Assembly (NCBI GenBank): GCA_964560145.1
Contig: CAZLKS010000001.1
Span: 1-57,560, forward strand
Reading direction: 5' to 3'
Length of the DNA stretch: 57,560 bases
From: JAHFLF01 sp964560145
GTDB taxonomy: Bacteria; Patescibacteriota; Minisyncoccia; UBA6257; 1-14-0-10-44-23
The notes under the pieces were generated by a model. That model was not told the DNA's origin and did not search any database. It worked only from the letters and a program-made list of their open reading frames with translations. Shown piece by piece: positions 14,540 to 22,155 of the stretch. Both the position numbers and the translations under genes were made by a program. The first letter of the stretch is position 1. Each line of letters starts with the position of its first letter.

Positions 14540-16215
14540 CTATTTCGCTAACAATTCGCGAAATATTTTCTGAAGCACGGCAGGGTTTCCTTTTCCTTTA
14601 AGCGCCCCCATTGCTCGTCCGATGAAGAACTGCAGTGCGGCCTCTTTGCCGGCCTTGAAGTCTGCGGCCGGTCCAGGGTTGGCGGCAATCAGCTGCTCGG
14701 CTACCGGAATAAGCGAAGCCTCGTCACTCACCTGCTCAAGACCAGATTCTTTAATAATCACGTTCGGGTCACCACCCGTTTCAAACATCTTCTTCAAAAC
14801 ATCCTTAGCAACGCGACTGTTAATTTTCTCGCTAGCAAGCAAGATAATCAAATCAGCAAAATTCTCGGCGGTCACCTTAGTCTTCGCTGGATTAGTAACT
14901 CCAGCGGCAACGAGGGCACCTTTAAAGTCGCTAATCAGGTAGTTGATAGCAAGTGCAGTCGCCTTTGCGGTGTTAATTCCTTCAGCTCCGAGCTCAGAGA
15001 CCACGGCTTCCAAGTAATCTGCCAACTCTCGATCGAATACAAGAACCTCGATTTGGTCTGCACTTAAACCGAATTCTTTAGCAAAACGAATACGCTTTTG
15101 TTGCGGAAGTTCAGGAATTTGCGCCTTGAGCGCCTTGAAATCAAATAAACTTAAATCTACCGGTGGGATATCTGGTTCGGGGAAATACCGATAATCATGA
15201 CTACTCTCCTTCTTGCGTTGACTCACGGTCTTTTGCTGCGGATCGTTCCAGCCACGCGTCTCCTGCACTATTTCACCGCCCGACTCGAGAACCTCACGCT
15301 GCCGGTTGATTTCGTACTCCGCCGCGCGTTCGGCCATGTTGAAAGAAGCGATGTTCTTTACCTCCACCTTCGTACCGAACTTCAACTCGCCATCAACGAT
15401 AGTTCCGAGCGAGAGATTCACCTCAACACGCATCTGCCCCTTTTCCATATCTGCGTCAGAGGCACCCAAGTAACGCAAGAGCAGNNNNNNNNNNNNNNNN
15501 NNNNNNNNNNNNNNNNNNNNNNNNNNNNNNNNNNNNNNNNNNNNNNNNNNNNNNNNNNNNNNNNNNNNNNNNNNNNNNNNNNNNGCATCTGCCCCTTTTC
15601 CATATCTGCGTCAGAGGCACCCAAGTAACGCAAGAGCAGTTGCAGCTCGCGTCCGAATTCTCCAATTTGTTTTACGTCACGAATGCACGGCTCAGTGACC
15701 AGCTCCATAAGCGCGCTACCGGCACGGTTATAGTCCACGAGGGTGGATGGCAAATTGCTAATAGCTAATGGCAAATGGTTAGAATCAGAATTCTGACTGC
15801 TCTTTGCTATTTGCTCTTTGCTCTTTGCCTCTTGGTGCAGTAAACTTGCTGTATCCTCTTCAAGGTGCACCCGCGTGATTTGAACTCCTTTCAAAATCCC
15901 ACCGAATACAAACGGAATGTCGTACTGAGATATCTGATACCCTTTTGGAATATCTGGATAAAAGTAGTTCTTTCGGTCGAACTTTGAGACAGCTGGAATC
16001 TCGCCACCAACCGCCATACCAATCTTTATCATGTGCTCAATAGCGGCGCGATTAGCAACTGGCAGCGTCCCTGGGTGGCCCATGCAAACCGGGCAAATGT
16101 TCGTGTTAGGCCGTGTTTCATTTGGGTCGTTTTTGCACCCACAGAACATCTTGGTCTGGGTTTTCAGCTCTGCATGAATTTCAAGCCCTATCACTGGTAT
16201 GTATGTTGTAGCCAT
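14540..16215 (-). CDS. gatB: Asp/Glu-tRNA amidotransferase subunit B
   Basis: GatB converts misacylated Glu-tRNA(Gln) or Asp-tRNA(Asn) to the amide form with GatA and GatC, which are not in this window. The N-terminal cradle domain is clear (YIPVIGLEIHAELKTQTKMF, CPVCMGHPGTLP with zinc-type cysteines, FDRKNYFYPDIPKGYQISQY), as is the C-terminal YqeY-like tail. A 100-N gap (15485-15584) splits the gene, but the same 55 bases stand on both sides, so the gap is a failed overlap and the gene is really continuous, about 506 residues. An insertion of about 25 residues near residue 130 comes from a palindromic repeat at 15749-15830. Confidence 0.93.
15430..15639. other. false assembly gap: 100 N flanked by the same 55-mer
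   Basis: Bases 15430-15484 and 15585-15639 are identical. Collapsing the N run and one copy restores an uninterrupted gatB reading frame, which shows the gap is a scaffolding artefact. Confidence 0.9.
15749..15830. repeat. in-gene palindromic repeat (gatB copy)
   Basis: Two imperfectly complementary arms made of repeated GCTAATAG/GGCAAAT and CTTTGCTATTTGC units flank a perfect TCAGAATTCTGA centre (15785-15796). It encodes an in-frame insertion in GatB that is not expected in the family. Related sequence occurs inside gyrB and fmt. Confidence 0.65.
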
Positions 16216-16274
16216 AACTAGTCTAGTTTAGCAGTCTAAGCTGAAAATTCAAACGGCACCCGTAGGTGCCGCTT

Positions 16275-16318
16275 GTTCAATCACTATTCACTATAACCTA
16301 TCCCCTATAAACTATTCC
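16275..16318. repeat. dispersed repeat at the 3' end of rplK
   Basis: CACTATTCACTATAACCTAT and a following AAACTATTCC supply the rplK stop codon. A close relative lies just upstream of pilB at 39921-39958 (reverse orientation). Confidence 0.55.
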
Positions 16319-16740
16319 GAGATTTCGATTCCCATGTTGCGGGCAGTACCAGCAACGGTCTTCATCGCCTTCTCGATATCAGTCGTGTTCAGGTCAACGA
16401 GCTTTTGAGTAGCAATCTCACGAAGCTGAGCCTTGTTCACCTTTCCGACTTTCGTCGTGAGCGGGTTACCGGCACCCTTCTCAATCTTGGCATGCTTTTT
16501 AAGCAATGCGGAAGCTGGCGGGGTCTTTAGAATGAAGCTAAAGGAACGGTCTTCGTAGATGGTAATAACTGCCGGAACAACGTCACCAGCCATCTGAGCC
16601 GTGGCTGCGTTGAACTCCTTACAGAAGTTCATCAGGTTAATACCCTGAGGACCAAGAGCAGTACCGATCGGCGGTGCTGGATTGGCTTTTCCTGCCTCGA
16701 TTTGAATTTTTACTACTGCTTTTACTGGTTTGGATGCCAT
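16312..16740 (-). CDS. rplK: 50S ribosomal protein L11
   Basis: A 142-residue protein with typical L11 motifs: VKIQIEAGKANPAPPIGTAL at the N-terminus (factor-binding domain), then GPQGINLMNFCKEFN, and the C-terminal rRNA-binding domain (TVAGTARNMGIEI). L11 forms the GTPase-associated centre of the large subunit. It lies downstream of secE and nusG in the usual order, but rplA (L1), its normal partner, is not adjacent. MASK is taken as the start; six extra upstream residues are not conserved. Confidence 0.97.
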   Translation of the reverse strand: MASKPVKAVVKIQIEAGKANPAPPIGTALGPQGINLMNFCKEFNAATAQMAGDVVPAVITIYEDRSFSFILKTPPASALLKKHAKIEKGAGNPLTTKVGKVNKAQLREIATQKLVDLNTTDIEKAMKTVAGTARNMGIEISE

Positions 16741-16862
16741 ATAAGTATTCGCTAACAATGCGAATGATTCTAGTTAATAATGCTAATTAATGCAAGAGCT
16801 TCGGGATTATTCGTATTATTACCTCCCAATTCGTCCGCCGACTGGCGAATTTGCAATTACCG

Positions 16863-17426
16863 CTATAGTTTTTGTACCTGCAAAGAATCAAGCTCCATTA
16901 CCGTATCACGACCGAAGATTGCGATAACCACTTTGATGACGCCACTCTTTTCATCTACCTGACTGACCTTGCCATCATAATCTTTGAAAGGACCATCCGT
17001 AATCTTCACTATATCTCCGTTCTTTAAATCAACAGTGAATTTCTTTTCGCCGCCGCCCATCTTCGCCATCAAGATATCCACCTCAGATTGCGAAAGCGGA
17101 ATCGGCGTCGTGGTGTCTGAACCAACGAATCCGGTCACTCGCGGCGTATTGCGAACAACGTACCACGAATCGTCAGTCAGAATCATATCAACGAGCACGT
17201 ACCCCGGATAAATCTTCTCTTCAATCTCTTTACGCTTACCGTTGTTGATTTTGATTTTCTTCTCCTTCGGCACAATAACATTAAAAATGCGGTCGTTCAT
17301 TTCGAGCGACTCAACACGTTGTTTCAAATAACGCGTTACAGCGTCTTCGTAACCAGAATATGTATGCACTGCATACCAATGACGCTCCTGCGGTCGATTT
17401 TGCTTCTGATCTTTAACTTCATCCAT
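16863..17426 (-). CDS. nusG: transcription termination/antitermination factor NusG
   Basis: A 187-residue protein with the NGN domain (RHWYAVHTYSGYEDAVTRYL, KIYPGYVLVDM, WYVVRNTPRVTGFVG) and a C-terminal KOW domain (GDIVKITDGPFKDYDGKV). NusG binds RNA polymerase and couples it to the ribosome or to Rho. Its start is 1 nt past the secE stop, the conserved secE-nusG-rplK arrangement. Confidence 0.97.
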   Translation of the reverse strand: MDEVKDQKQNRPQERHWYAVHTYSGYEDAVTRYLKQRVESLEMNDRIFNVIVPKEKKIKINNGKRKEIEEKIYPGYVLVDMILTDDSWYVVRNTPRVTGFVGSDTTTPIPLSQSEVDILMAKMGGGEKKFTVDLKNGDIVKITDGPFKDYDGKVSQVDEKSGVIKVVIAIFGRDTVMELDSLQVQKL

Positions 17427-17427
17427 A

Positions 17428-17613
17428 TTAGCCGATGATTTTACCTAACCCGTACGTAAATAAAAAGTCGAATATGCCGAGAAACAGGGCAACAATAATC
17501 GACATGCCAACAACAACGAGGGTCAACTCGCGTGTCTCCGCCCACGTCGGCCACTTAATTAACTTAAACTCCTGCTGCGTGCCAGCAAAATAGGCTTTTA
17601 TAGATGCAAACAT
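17428..17613 (-). CDS. secE: preprotein translocase subunit SecE
   Basis: A 61-residue protein with the amphipathic helix (FIKL-like TQQEFKLIKWPTWAETRELT) followed by one transmembrane helix (VVVGMSIIVALFLGIFDFLF). It clamps SecY in the translocon. The length is normal for the short one-helix form, and it lies directly upstream of nusG. Confidence 0.93.
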   Translation of the reverse strand: MFASIKAYFAGTQQEFKLIKWPTWAETRELTLVVVGMSIIVALFLGIFDFLFTYGLGKIIG

Positions 17614-17677
17614 AATAGGGATATTGTATCGAAGTTGAGCCTAATTGTCAAAACCCTGAGGAGTAATCGCTCTGTAC

Positions 17678-17742
17678 CCCCCATCGCCCTAGCCAGACGA
17701 GCACACAGGGCTCAAGTGCTCGCTAGGCCAGGGCGATGGGGC
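17678..17742. repeat. long hairpin upstream of secE
   Basis: CCCCATCGCCCT pairs with AGGGCGATGGGG, and GAGCAC with GTGCTC inside, giving a nearly continuous hairpin of about 65 bp between the secE start and the ABC transporter end. No T-run follows on either strand. Confidence 0.6.
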
Positions 17743-17781
17743 TCGACTCACATTACTCAAATATTGAAAAGAAATATTCAG

Positions 17782-17810
17782 AAAAGCAAAAGGGGCTGGT
17801 CAGGCCCCAA
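17782..17810 (-). terminator. Rho-independent terminator of the ABC transporter gene
   Basis: On the minus strand a GGGGCC / GGCCCC-type stem with TGACCA loop precedes TTTTGCTTTT. Confidence 0.75.
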
Positions 17811-17850
17811 GGAGATCTTTTTTGACCGGTTGCGGTTTAGAACGTTCAGT

Positions 17851-19599
17851 TCAGACGAGTTGCCGCCGGAGCAGCTTCTCGTATTGACGGCACTTCTTGC
17901 GAAGTTCGTCGTGAGTCCCGACCCCCACCACCTTACCGTGTTCGAACACGATTGCACGGGTAACCCGCTTAATCGTGCTGAACCGATGGGCTATGATGAT
18001 GGTCGTGCGACCTTCAGCAGCCTTGGCGATGGCCTCCTGGATGAGATATTCGTTTTCGGCGTCGAGGTTGCTCGTCGCCTCGTCGAAAATCAGAATCGCA
18101 GGATTCTTGAGCAGTGCACGGGCGATGCCCACGCGCTGCTTCTCGCCGCCGGAGAGCTTCACGCCACGTTCCCCGACTTCAGTATCGAGCCCCTTAGGCA
18201 TTCGTGCTAGGACTGTGTCCAGGCACGCCTGCTTGCAGACTCGCAGAATCTCCTCTTCGGAGACAACGCGGTCACCAAGCCCGAAGGTCAAGTTGTGGCG
18301 CAGCGTCGCGTCGAACAACATCACCTCTTGCTCCACCCGTCCGATGGCGTTGCGGAACTGACCGAGATCGAGCAGGCGCAGATCGTGGCCATCCACGAGA
18401 ATCTGTCCGGCCTCCGGATCTTGGTACCGCAGAATCAAACGAGTGACGCTCGTCTTCCCTGCCCCCGACTCACCGACCAGTGCGACGCACTCGCCGGGAC
18501 GAACGGAGAAACTCACGTTCTTGAGCGATGGTGTCGCGGCATTGGGATAGGACATCGTCACGCCGCGGAACTCGATTTGGCCGTCAAACTTCACGACCTT
18601 AATCGGATTCTTCGCGATGACAACATCGGTCTCAAGCTCCAGGAGCTTGAAGAACCGGCGCAGGTTATTGGCGTGACGCATCAAGTCCCGTTGCATGCTA
18701 CCCATGCGGCCCATCCGCGTGAGTGCATTCATCGACCATCCCGTGAACACCACGAGATAGCTGGGAGTGAACTGACCCGCGATGACCAGGTGCACTCCGA
18801 AGGCCATGACGGCGAGCTTGGTGATGTCCACCACCGAGTCGCGATAGGCAGAAATTCGACAGACCCAGTAGTGCAGCTGCCGCCACTGGTCGTTGACCTT
18901 CTCGAGGTTACCGAGACACTCGCGTGTCGTCTTCTCCTCCTGCGCATTCGCGATTACGAGTTCGATATTGGAGATGACCTCACTGTACTCGCGGTCGTAG
19001 TCCTCCTCCACCCCCTCGATTCGCAAGCGTTCGTTCCACGTCACATAGTTGATGTATGCGGCGTAGATGATGAAGAGAACGATTCCCCCGAGAATGATGA
19101 ACCCAAGAGCAGCGTTCATGCAGAACAGAGCGATTGTCACGATGATTACCTCGCAGGAGGTCGGAATCAGGTCGTAGACCATGATTCGTCCGACGTCCGC
19201 GAGCGACCGCTGCCCCTTGTCGATTACGTTCTTCTTAATCGACGAGTGGAGCTGCTGATGCTGCCCCGGCGAGAGGCTGAGCAACCACTTGAACGTGAGC
19301 GTCACCGCGTGAAAGATGATGCTCTTGTCGACGTAGCGAATCTCGAAACGTTCTCGCATGGTGCGCAGTACGACGTTTGACATGAGCTGCGTCACGAGCA
19401 GAGCACCGAGCAGCGCCCCAACCTGGAACGTGATGTCCGGCTGTGGCTCTTTCGCATTCGCAATCAAACGCTCCAGCAACTGCCCGATTACGAATGCAGG
19501 AATCAGGTTGAACACCTGTCCGAGCGCTGTGAATCCGAGCATGCAAAGCATCGCCCAGCGAAATGGCCGGTAAATCTCAAACAGCTTCTTAAAAAGCAT
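17851..19599 (-). CDS. ABC exporter (fused membrane and ATPase domains)
   Basis: A 582-residue half-transporter. The N-terminal half has about six membrane helices (residues 12-310), and the ATPase domain follows with Walker A GESGAGKTS, signature LSGGEKQRVGIARALL, Walker B AILIFDEATSNLD and H-loop IIAHRFST. It would act as a homodimer exporting lipid, peptide or drug; the substrate is unknown. The gene is GC-rich relative to its neighbours and monocistronic. Its start has a GGGGGG ribosome site 7 nt upstream of the chosen ATG. It ends at a strong hairpin terminator. Confidence 0.93.
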   Translation of the reverse strand: MLFKKLFEIYRPFRWAMLCMLGFTALGQVFNLIPAFVIGQLLERLIANAKEPQPDITFQVGALLGALLVTQLMSNVVLRTMRERFEIRYVDKSIIFHAVTLTFKWLLSLSPGQHQQLHSSIKKNVIDKGQRSLADVGRIMVYDLIPTSCEVIIVTIALFCMNAALGFIILGGIVLFIIYAAYINYVTWNERLRIEGVEEDYDREYSEVISNIELVIANAQEEKTTRECLGNLEKVNDQWRQLHYWVCRISAYRDSVVDITKLAVMAFGVHLVIAGQFTPSYLVVFTGWSMNALTRMGRMGSMQRDLMRHANNLRRFFKLLELETDVVIAKNPIKVVKFDGQIEFRGVTMSYPNAATPSLKNVSFSVRPGECVALVGESGAGKTSVTRLILRYQDPEAGQILVDGHDLRLLDLGQFRNAIGRVEQEVMLFDATLRHNLTFGLGDRVVSEEEILRVCKQACLDTVLARMPKGLDTEVGERGVKLSGGEKQRVGIARALLKNPAILIFDEATSNLDAENEYLIQEAIAKAAEGRTTIIIAHRFSTIKRVTRAIVFEHGKVVGVGTHDELRKKCRQYEKLLRRQLV

Positions 19600-19721
19600 T
19601 TCGCACCCCCCCTGTCGCATGTCTCTATTTAGTTTTCGAGGTCCGACTTATGAGCCCAAAATCAGCTCAAATAAGGTAATATATTAAAACATTTTTACAG
19701 TAAAAAAGCAAGCCCACGCTC

Positions 19722-19765
19722 TTTAAAACAAACAGCTCCCGACGAGCTGTTGCACGTCAGGAGCT
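19722..19765 (-). terminator. Rho-independent terminator of the PurM-like gene
   Basis: On the minus strand AGCTCC-GACG pairs with CGTC-GGAGCT, followed by GTTTGTTTTAAAG. Confidence 0.75.
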
Positions 19766-19832
19766 TGCGAATTTCCCTCTTCATTTTTGGGGTGCGTCGG
19801 GCACCCGATTTGTTGCGTGGCTAGAACTCGTG

Positions 19833-20972
19833 CTACCGGAGGTTCAGAGACTCCTCCTCGTAGTTGATGCCAAGCGGCGCGATACGCACAGACCGCTTGC
19901 CATCCTGAGACTCCTCGACGGTGCCGAGCGGAAGCGATTCGATTCCGTACTGCTGGGCTATGCGCTGCACCTCGTACGTGTCGAAGCGCGAGATGAACAA
20001 CACGAATCCGATGCCCATGTTGTACGAGGCGTACATCTCCGCTGGCGCCTTGCCCGTCACCTGGGCGATGAGCTTGAACTCCGCCTGCGGTTCCGGGATT
20101 CGGTTAATCTCGTACCAGAACGGCTGCGGTGCACGCATCAGCTTGCGCCACCCGTGCCCGGTCACATTCACGGCGTACTGAATCGGGATGCCAGCCTTCT
20201 GGCAATCACGAATGACCGGCCAGTAGAGAGTCGTCGGCATCAGCAAATCATCACCGAACGTGAAGTTCCCGCCGTATGCCTTGAGATCATAACCATACCC
20301 GACAACGGGAGCGACCTTCTCTCGAATTCCGGTCAGCCCGTTTGCGTGAACTCCGCTCGAGAAGAGCCCAAGCATCAATGCTCCCGGCTTCAGGTTGCGT
20401 GCCCGAATCCAGTGCTTGCGCGGATGATGGATGATTCCCGTCATGGTCCCGGCGAGATCGATTTGATTTGGCTCTATCAAACCCTTGAGACTCGGCGATT
20501 CACCGCCCATCCAGGCACAACCGAGAATCTCACAGGAACGCCGGCATCCCTCGATAAGCGCATTCGTGCGCCCCTGCGAGTGAAACCAGTCATCGCCTCC
20601 GGCGGCACAGTACATGAGCAGTGTCATCGGTGCCGCTCCGCAGGTTGCCAGATCGTTGGCAATCATAGCAACGGTGTCCTGCGCGATATCCGCGTAACGA
20701 GACTCCGAACTTGGCTTCATCGCATCTACCGCAGCGGCGACCAGGTTCTTGGTGCCAAGACCCTCCATCACATGAGCGATGATCGAACTGCCGACACGAA
20801 CGAGTGACGCACTCTCGCCGAGACTTTCGGCGATTGGTTTCACCTTTGGATTCTTCAGATATGGCAGCGTCTTACGACAACCCTCGAGACATGCCCGCTT
20901 GAACGGGTCGAGCTTGCTATAGTCGACGCCACTGGCCGTATCCAGAACTCCGGAGCTACCCTTCTTCGTCAT
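19833..20972 (-). CDS. purM: PurM-like protein (AIR synthase family)
   Basis: A 379-residue protein of the PurM/SelD/ThiL superfamily. Landmarks are VDYSKLDPFKRAC, SIIAHVMEGLGTKNL (equivalent of the GVGTK motif), AMIANDLATCGAAP, GESPSLKGL, SSGVHANGLTGIR and VTGHGWRKLMR. PurM makes aminoimidazole ribotide in purine synthesis. No other purine gene is nearby, so it may instead serve salvage or another ATP-dependent cyclisation. It is GC-rich and monocistronic, like the adjacent ABC gene. The VTGHGW segment departs from the usual TGGG(L/I). Confidence 0.75.
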   Translation of the reverse strand: MTKKGSSGVLDTASGVDYSKLDPFKRACLEGCRKTLPYLKNPKVKPIAESLGESASLVRVGSSIIAHVMEGLGTKNLVAAAVDAMKPSSESRYADIAQDTVAMIANDLATCGAAPMTLLMYCAAGGDDWFHSQGRTNALIEGCRRSCEILGCAWMGGESPSLKGLIEPNQIDLAGTMTGIIHHPRKHWIRARNLKPGALMLGLFSSGVHANGLTGIREKVAPVVGYGYDLKAYGGNFTFGDDLLMPTTLYWPVIRDCQKAGIPIQYAVNVTGHGWRKLMRAPQPFWYEINRIPEPQAEFKLIAQVTGKAPAEMYASYNMGIGFVLFISRFDTYEVQRIAQQYGIESLPLGTVEESQDGKRSVRIAPLGINYEEESLNLR

Positions 20973-21039
20973 GAGAACTCCCTTCCCGCCCGAAACGGGC
21001 TTCGATTTCCTACACTAAAAAGACGCCTTCAGCCTACAC

Positions 21040-21085
21040 CAGTGCAAATCAAAAACGCAAACGGTGAGGGAAAAATCCCTCACCG
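21040..21085 (-). terminator. Rho-independent terminator of the gyrB region
   Basis: CGGTGAGGGA / TCCCTCACCG is a perfect 10-bp stem with a 4-nt loop. On the minus strand it is followed by TTTGCGTTTTTG. Confidence 0.75.
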
Positions 21086-21122
21086 CAAGCGATCCCCTCC
21101 CTTTTAAAAAGAGAGAGAATGC

Positions 21123-21223
21123 TAAATGTCCAGGTTTTTCACGTACACCGCGTGTGACTGGATGAACTTCGCACGAGGCGGGACTTCGCTGCCCATCAAA
21201 ATGTCGAAGAGGTGGTCAGCTTC
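21123..21223 (-). repeat. duplicated gyrB 3' end, copy 2
   Basis: 101 bp matching 22157-22257 with one mismatch. In frame it encodes the last 33 residues of GyrB ending HAVYVKNLDI and a stop. It stands just beyond the membrane-protein gene at 21232, so that gene is bracketed by two gyrB ends. Confidence 0.9.
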
Positions 21224-21231
21224 AAATATTC

Positions 21232-22152
21232 CTACCGCGCCAAGTTATACAACGCTTCATTAACTTCTTGAGGCTTTTTATAAAGGTCTTCGCGGGCATA
21301 TCGATACAAGAGATACACTGCAGCATCTCGCCCCAACTCAACCATACTGCTGGAAACACCATCGGCATAAACTCCAGCCACTCGGCCAGCCGCCCGCCCC
21401 ATCGGACCAACTTGGGTAACACTATTTTGAATAGTAATAATTAGGCTCGAAGTTAAACCTCGAATGCTCGCTGCCCCAAAATCAGCGGCCACAGTCTTAA
21501 CTACTGATTGACTAGTAGCTACGCTATTCAATTTTTTTAGCTCGTCAAAAAAATTACTCCACGAAAGTCCCGAACCATAGGTATCAAGAAATAAAAACGA
21601 AACAAATCGCATTTTAACTGACAAGAAATAACCATATATTAAAGGCATAATCGCAACTAGGAAAATACCAATCATGCTGTATATCGCATGAGCATCGGAA
21701 CCATTTAATGCTAAGTGATTCCAAAAGGGAAGAAAAATAAGCATCAGACCGCAAATCACCGATACGATAACCGGTATAAAGTATCTAACCAGAATAGCGC
21801 CGAATAACTTGAGATTTGGCACAAAGAGCTTACGCGCGATTCTCCAGCTTTGCTCAGGCGTCAGATTACGACCGTCAAAATACGAATCAATCCAAATGAC
21901 TTTCTCAATGCGGAAAACCAATCCCATAAAAATCCCGTATATCCCTGCAAACACACCCCATAAAGTCAAAAATCCGTACTTCACTTCGAGGGGTATGCTA
22001 TCAAAAAAGACAGAAGCTGCGACATACTGAAGCACGACAAAGGTCATCACGGGCCAAGTCGTTAGAAACACCCTCTTACCAATCAAACCAGTTCGTTGCT
22101 GGATTTGACCGGCCGCGCTCACCAACATCTCCCTGTACTTAACTGGCTCCAT
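21232..22152 (-). CDS. polytopic membrane protein inserted at gyrB 3' end
   Basis: A 306-residue protein with about five membrane segments (30-48, 60-85, 118-145, 165-190 and a weaker one near the C-terminus) and a soluble C-terminal third rich in Gly/Ala/Val. I recognise no family. It starts 3 nt after the gyrB stop and ends 8 nt before a second copy of the gyrB 3' end, so the gene plus one duplicated end looks like an inserted unit. It is more AT-rich than the preceding purM-like gene. Confidence 0.65.
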   Translation of the reverse strand: MEPVKYREMLVSAAGQIQQRTGLIGKRVFLTTWPVMTFVVLQYVAASVFFDSIPLEVKYGFLTLWGVFAGIYGIFMGLVFRIEKVIWIDSYFDGRNLTPEQSWRIARKLFVPNLKLFGAILVRYFIPVIVSVICGLMLIFLPFWNHLALNGSDAHAIYSMIGIFLVAIMPLIYGYFLSVKMRFVSFLFLDTYGSGLSWSNFFDELKKLNSVATSQSVVKTVAADFGAASIRGLTSSLIITIQNSVTQVGPMGRAAGRVAGVYADGVSSSMVELGRDAAVYLLYRYAREDLYKKPQEVNEALYNLAR

Positions 22153-22155
22153 AGA

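Noticed and set aside
18295..19380. Long + strand ORF opposite the ABC transporter
   Set aside because: It is a mirror frame of a GC-rich gene; the ABC motifs on the other strand are unmistakable and the + frame has no recognisable domain.
19830..20807. Long + strand ORF opposite the PurM-like gene
   Set aside because: Antisense of a well-supported GC-rich gene; composition is typical of a shadow frame.
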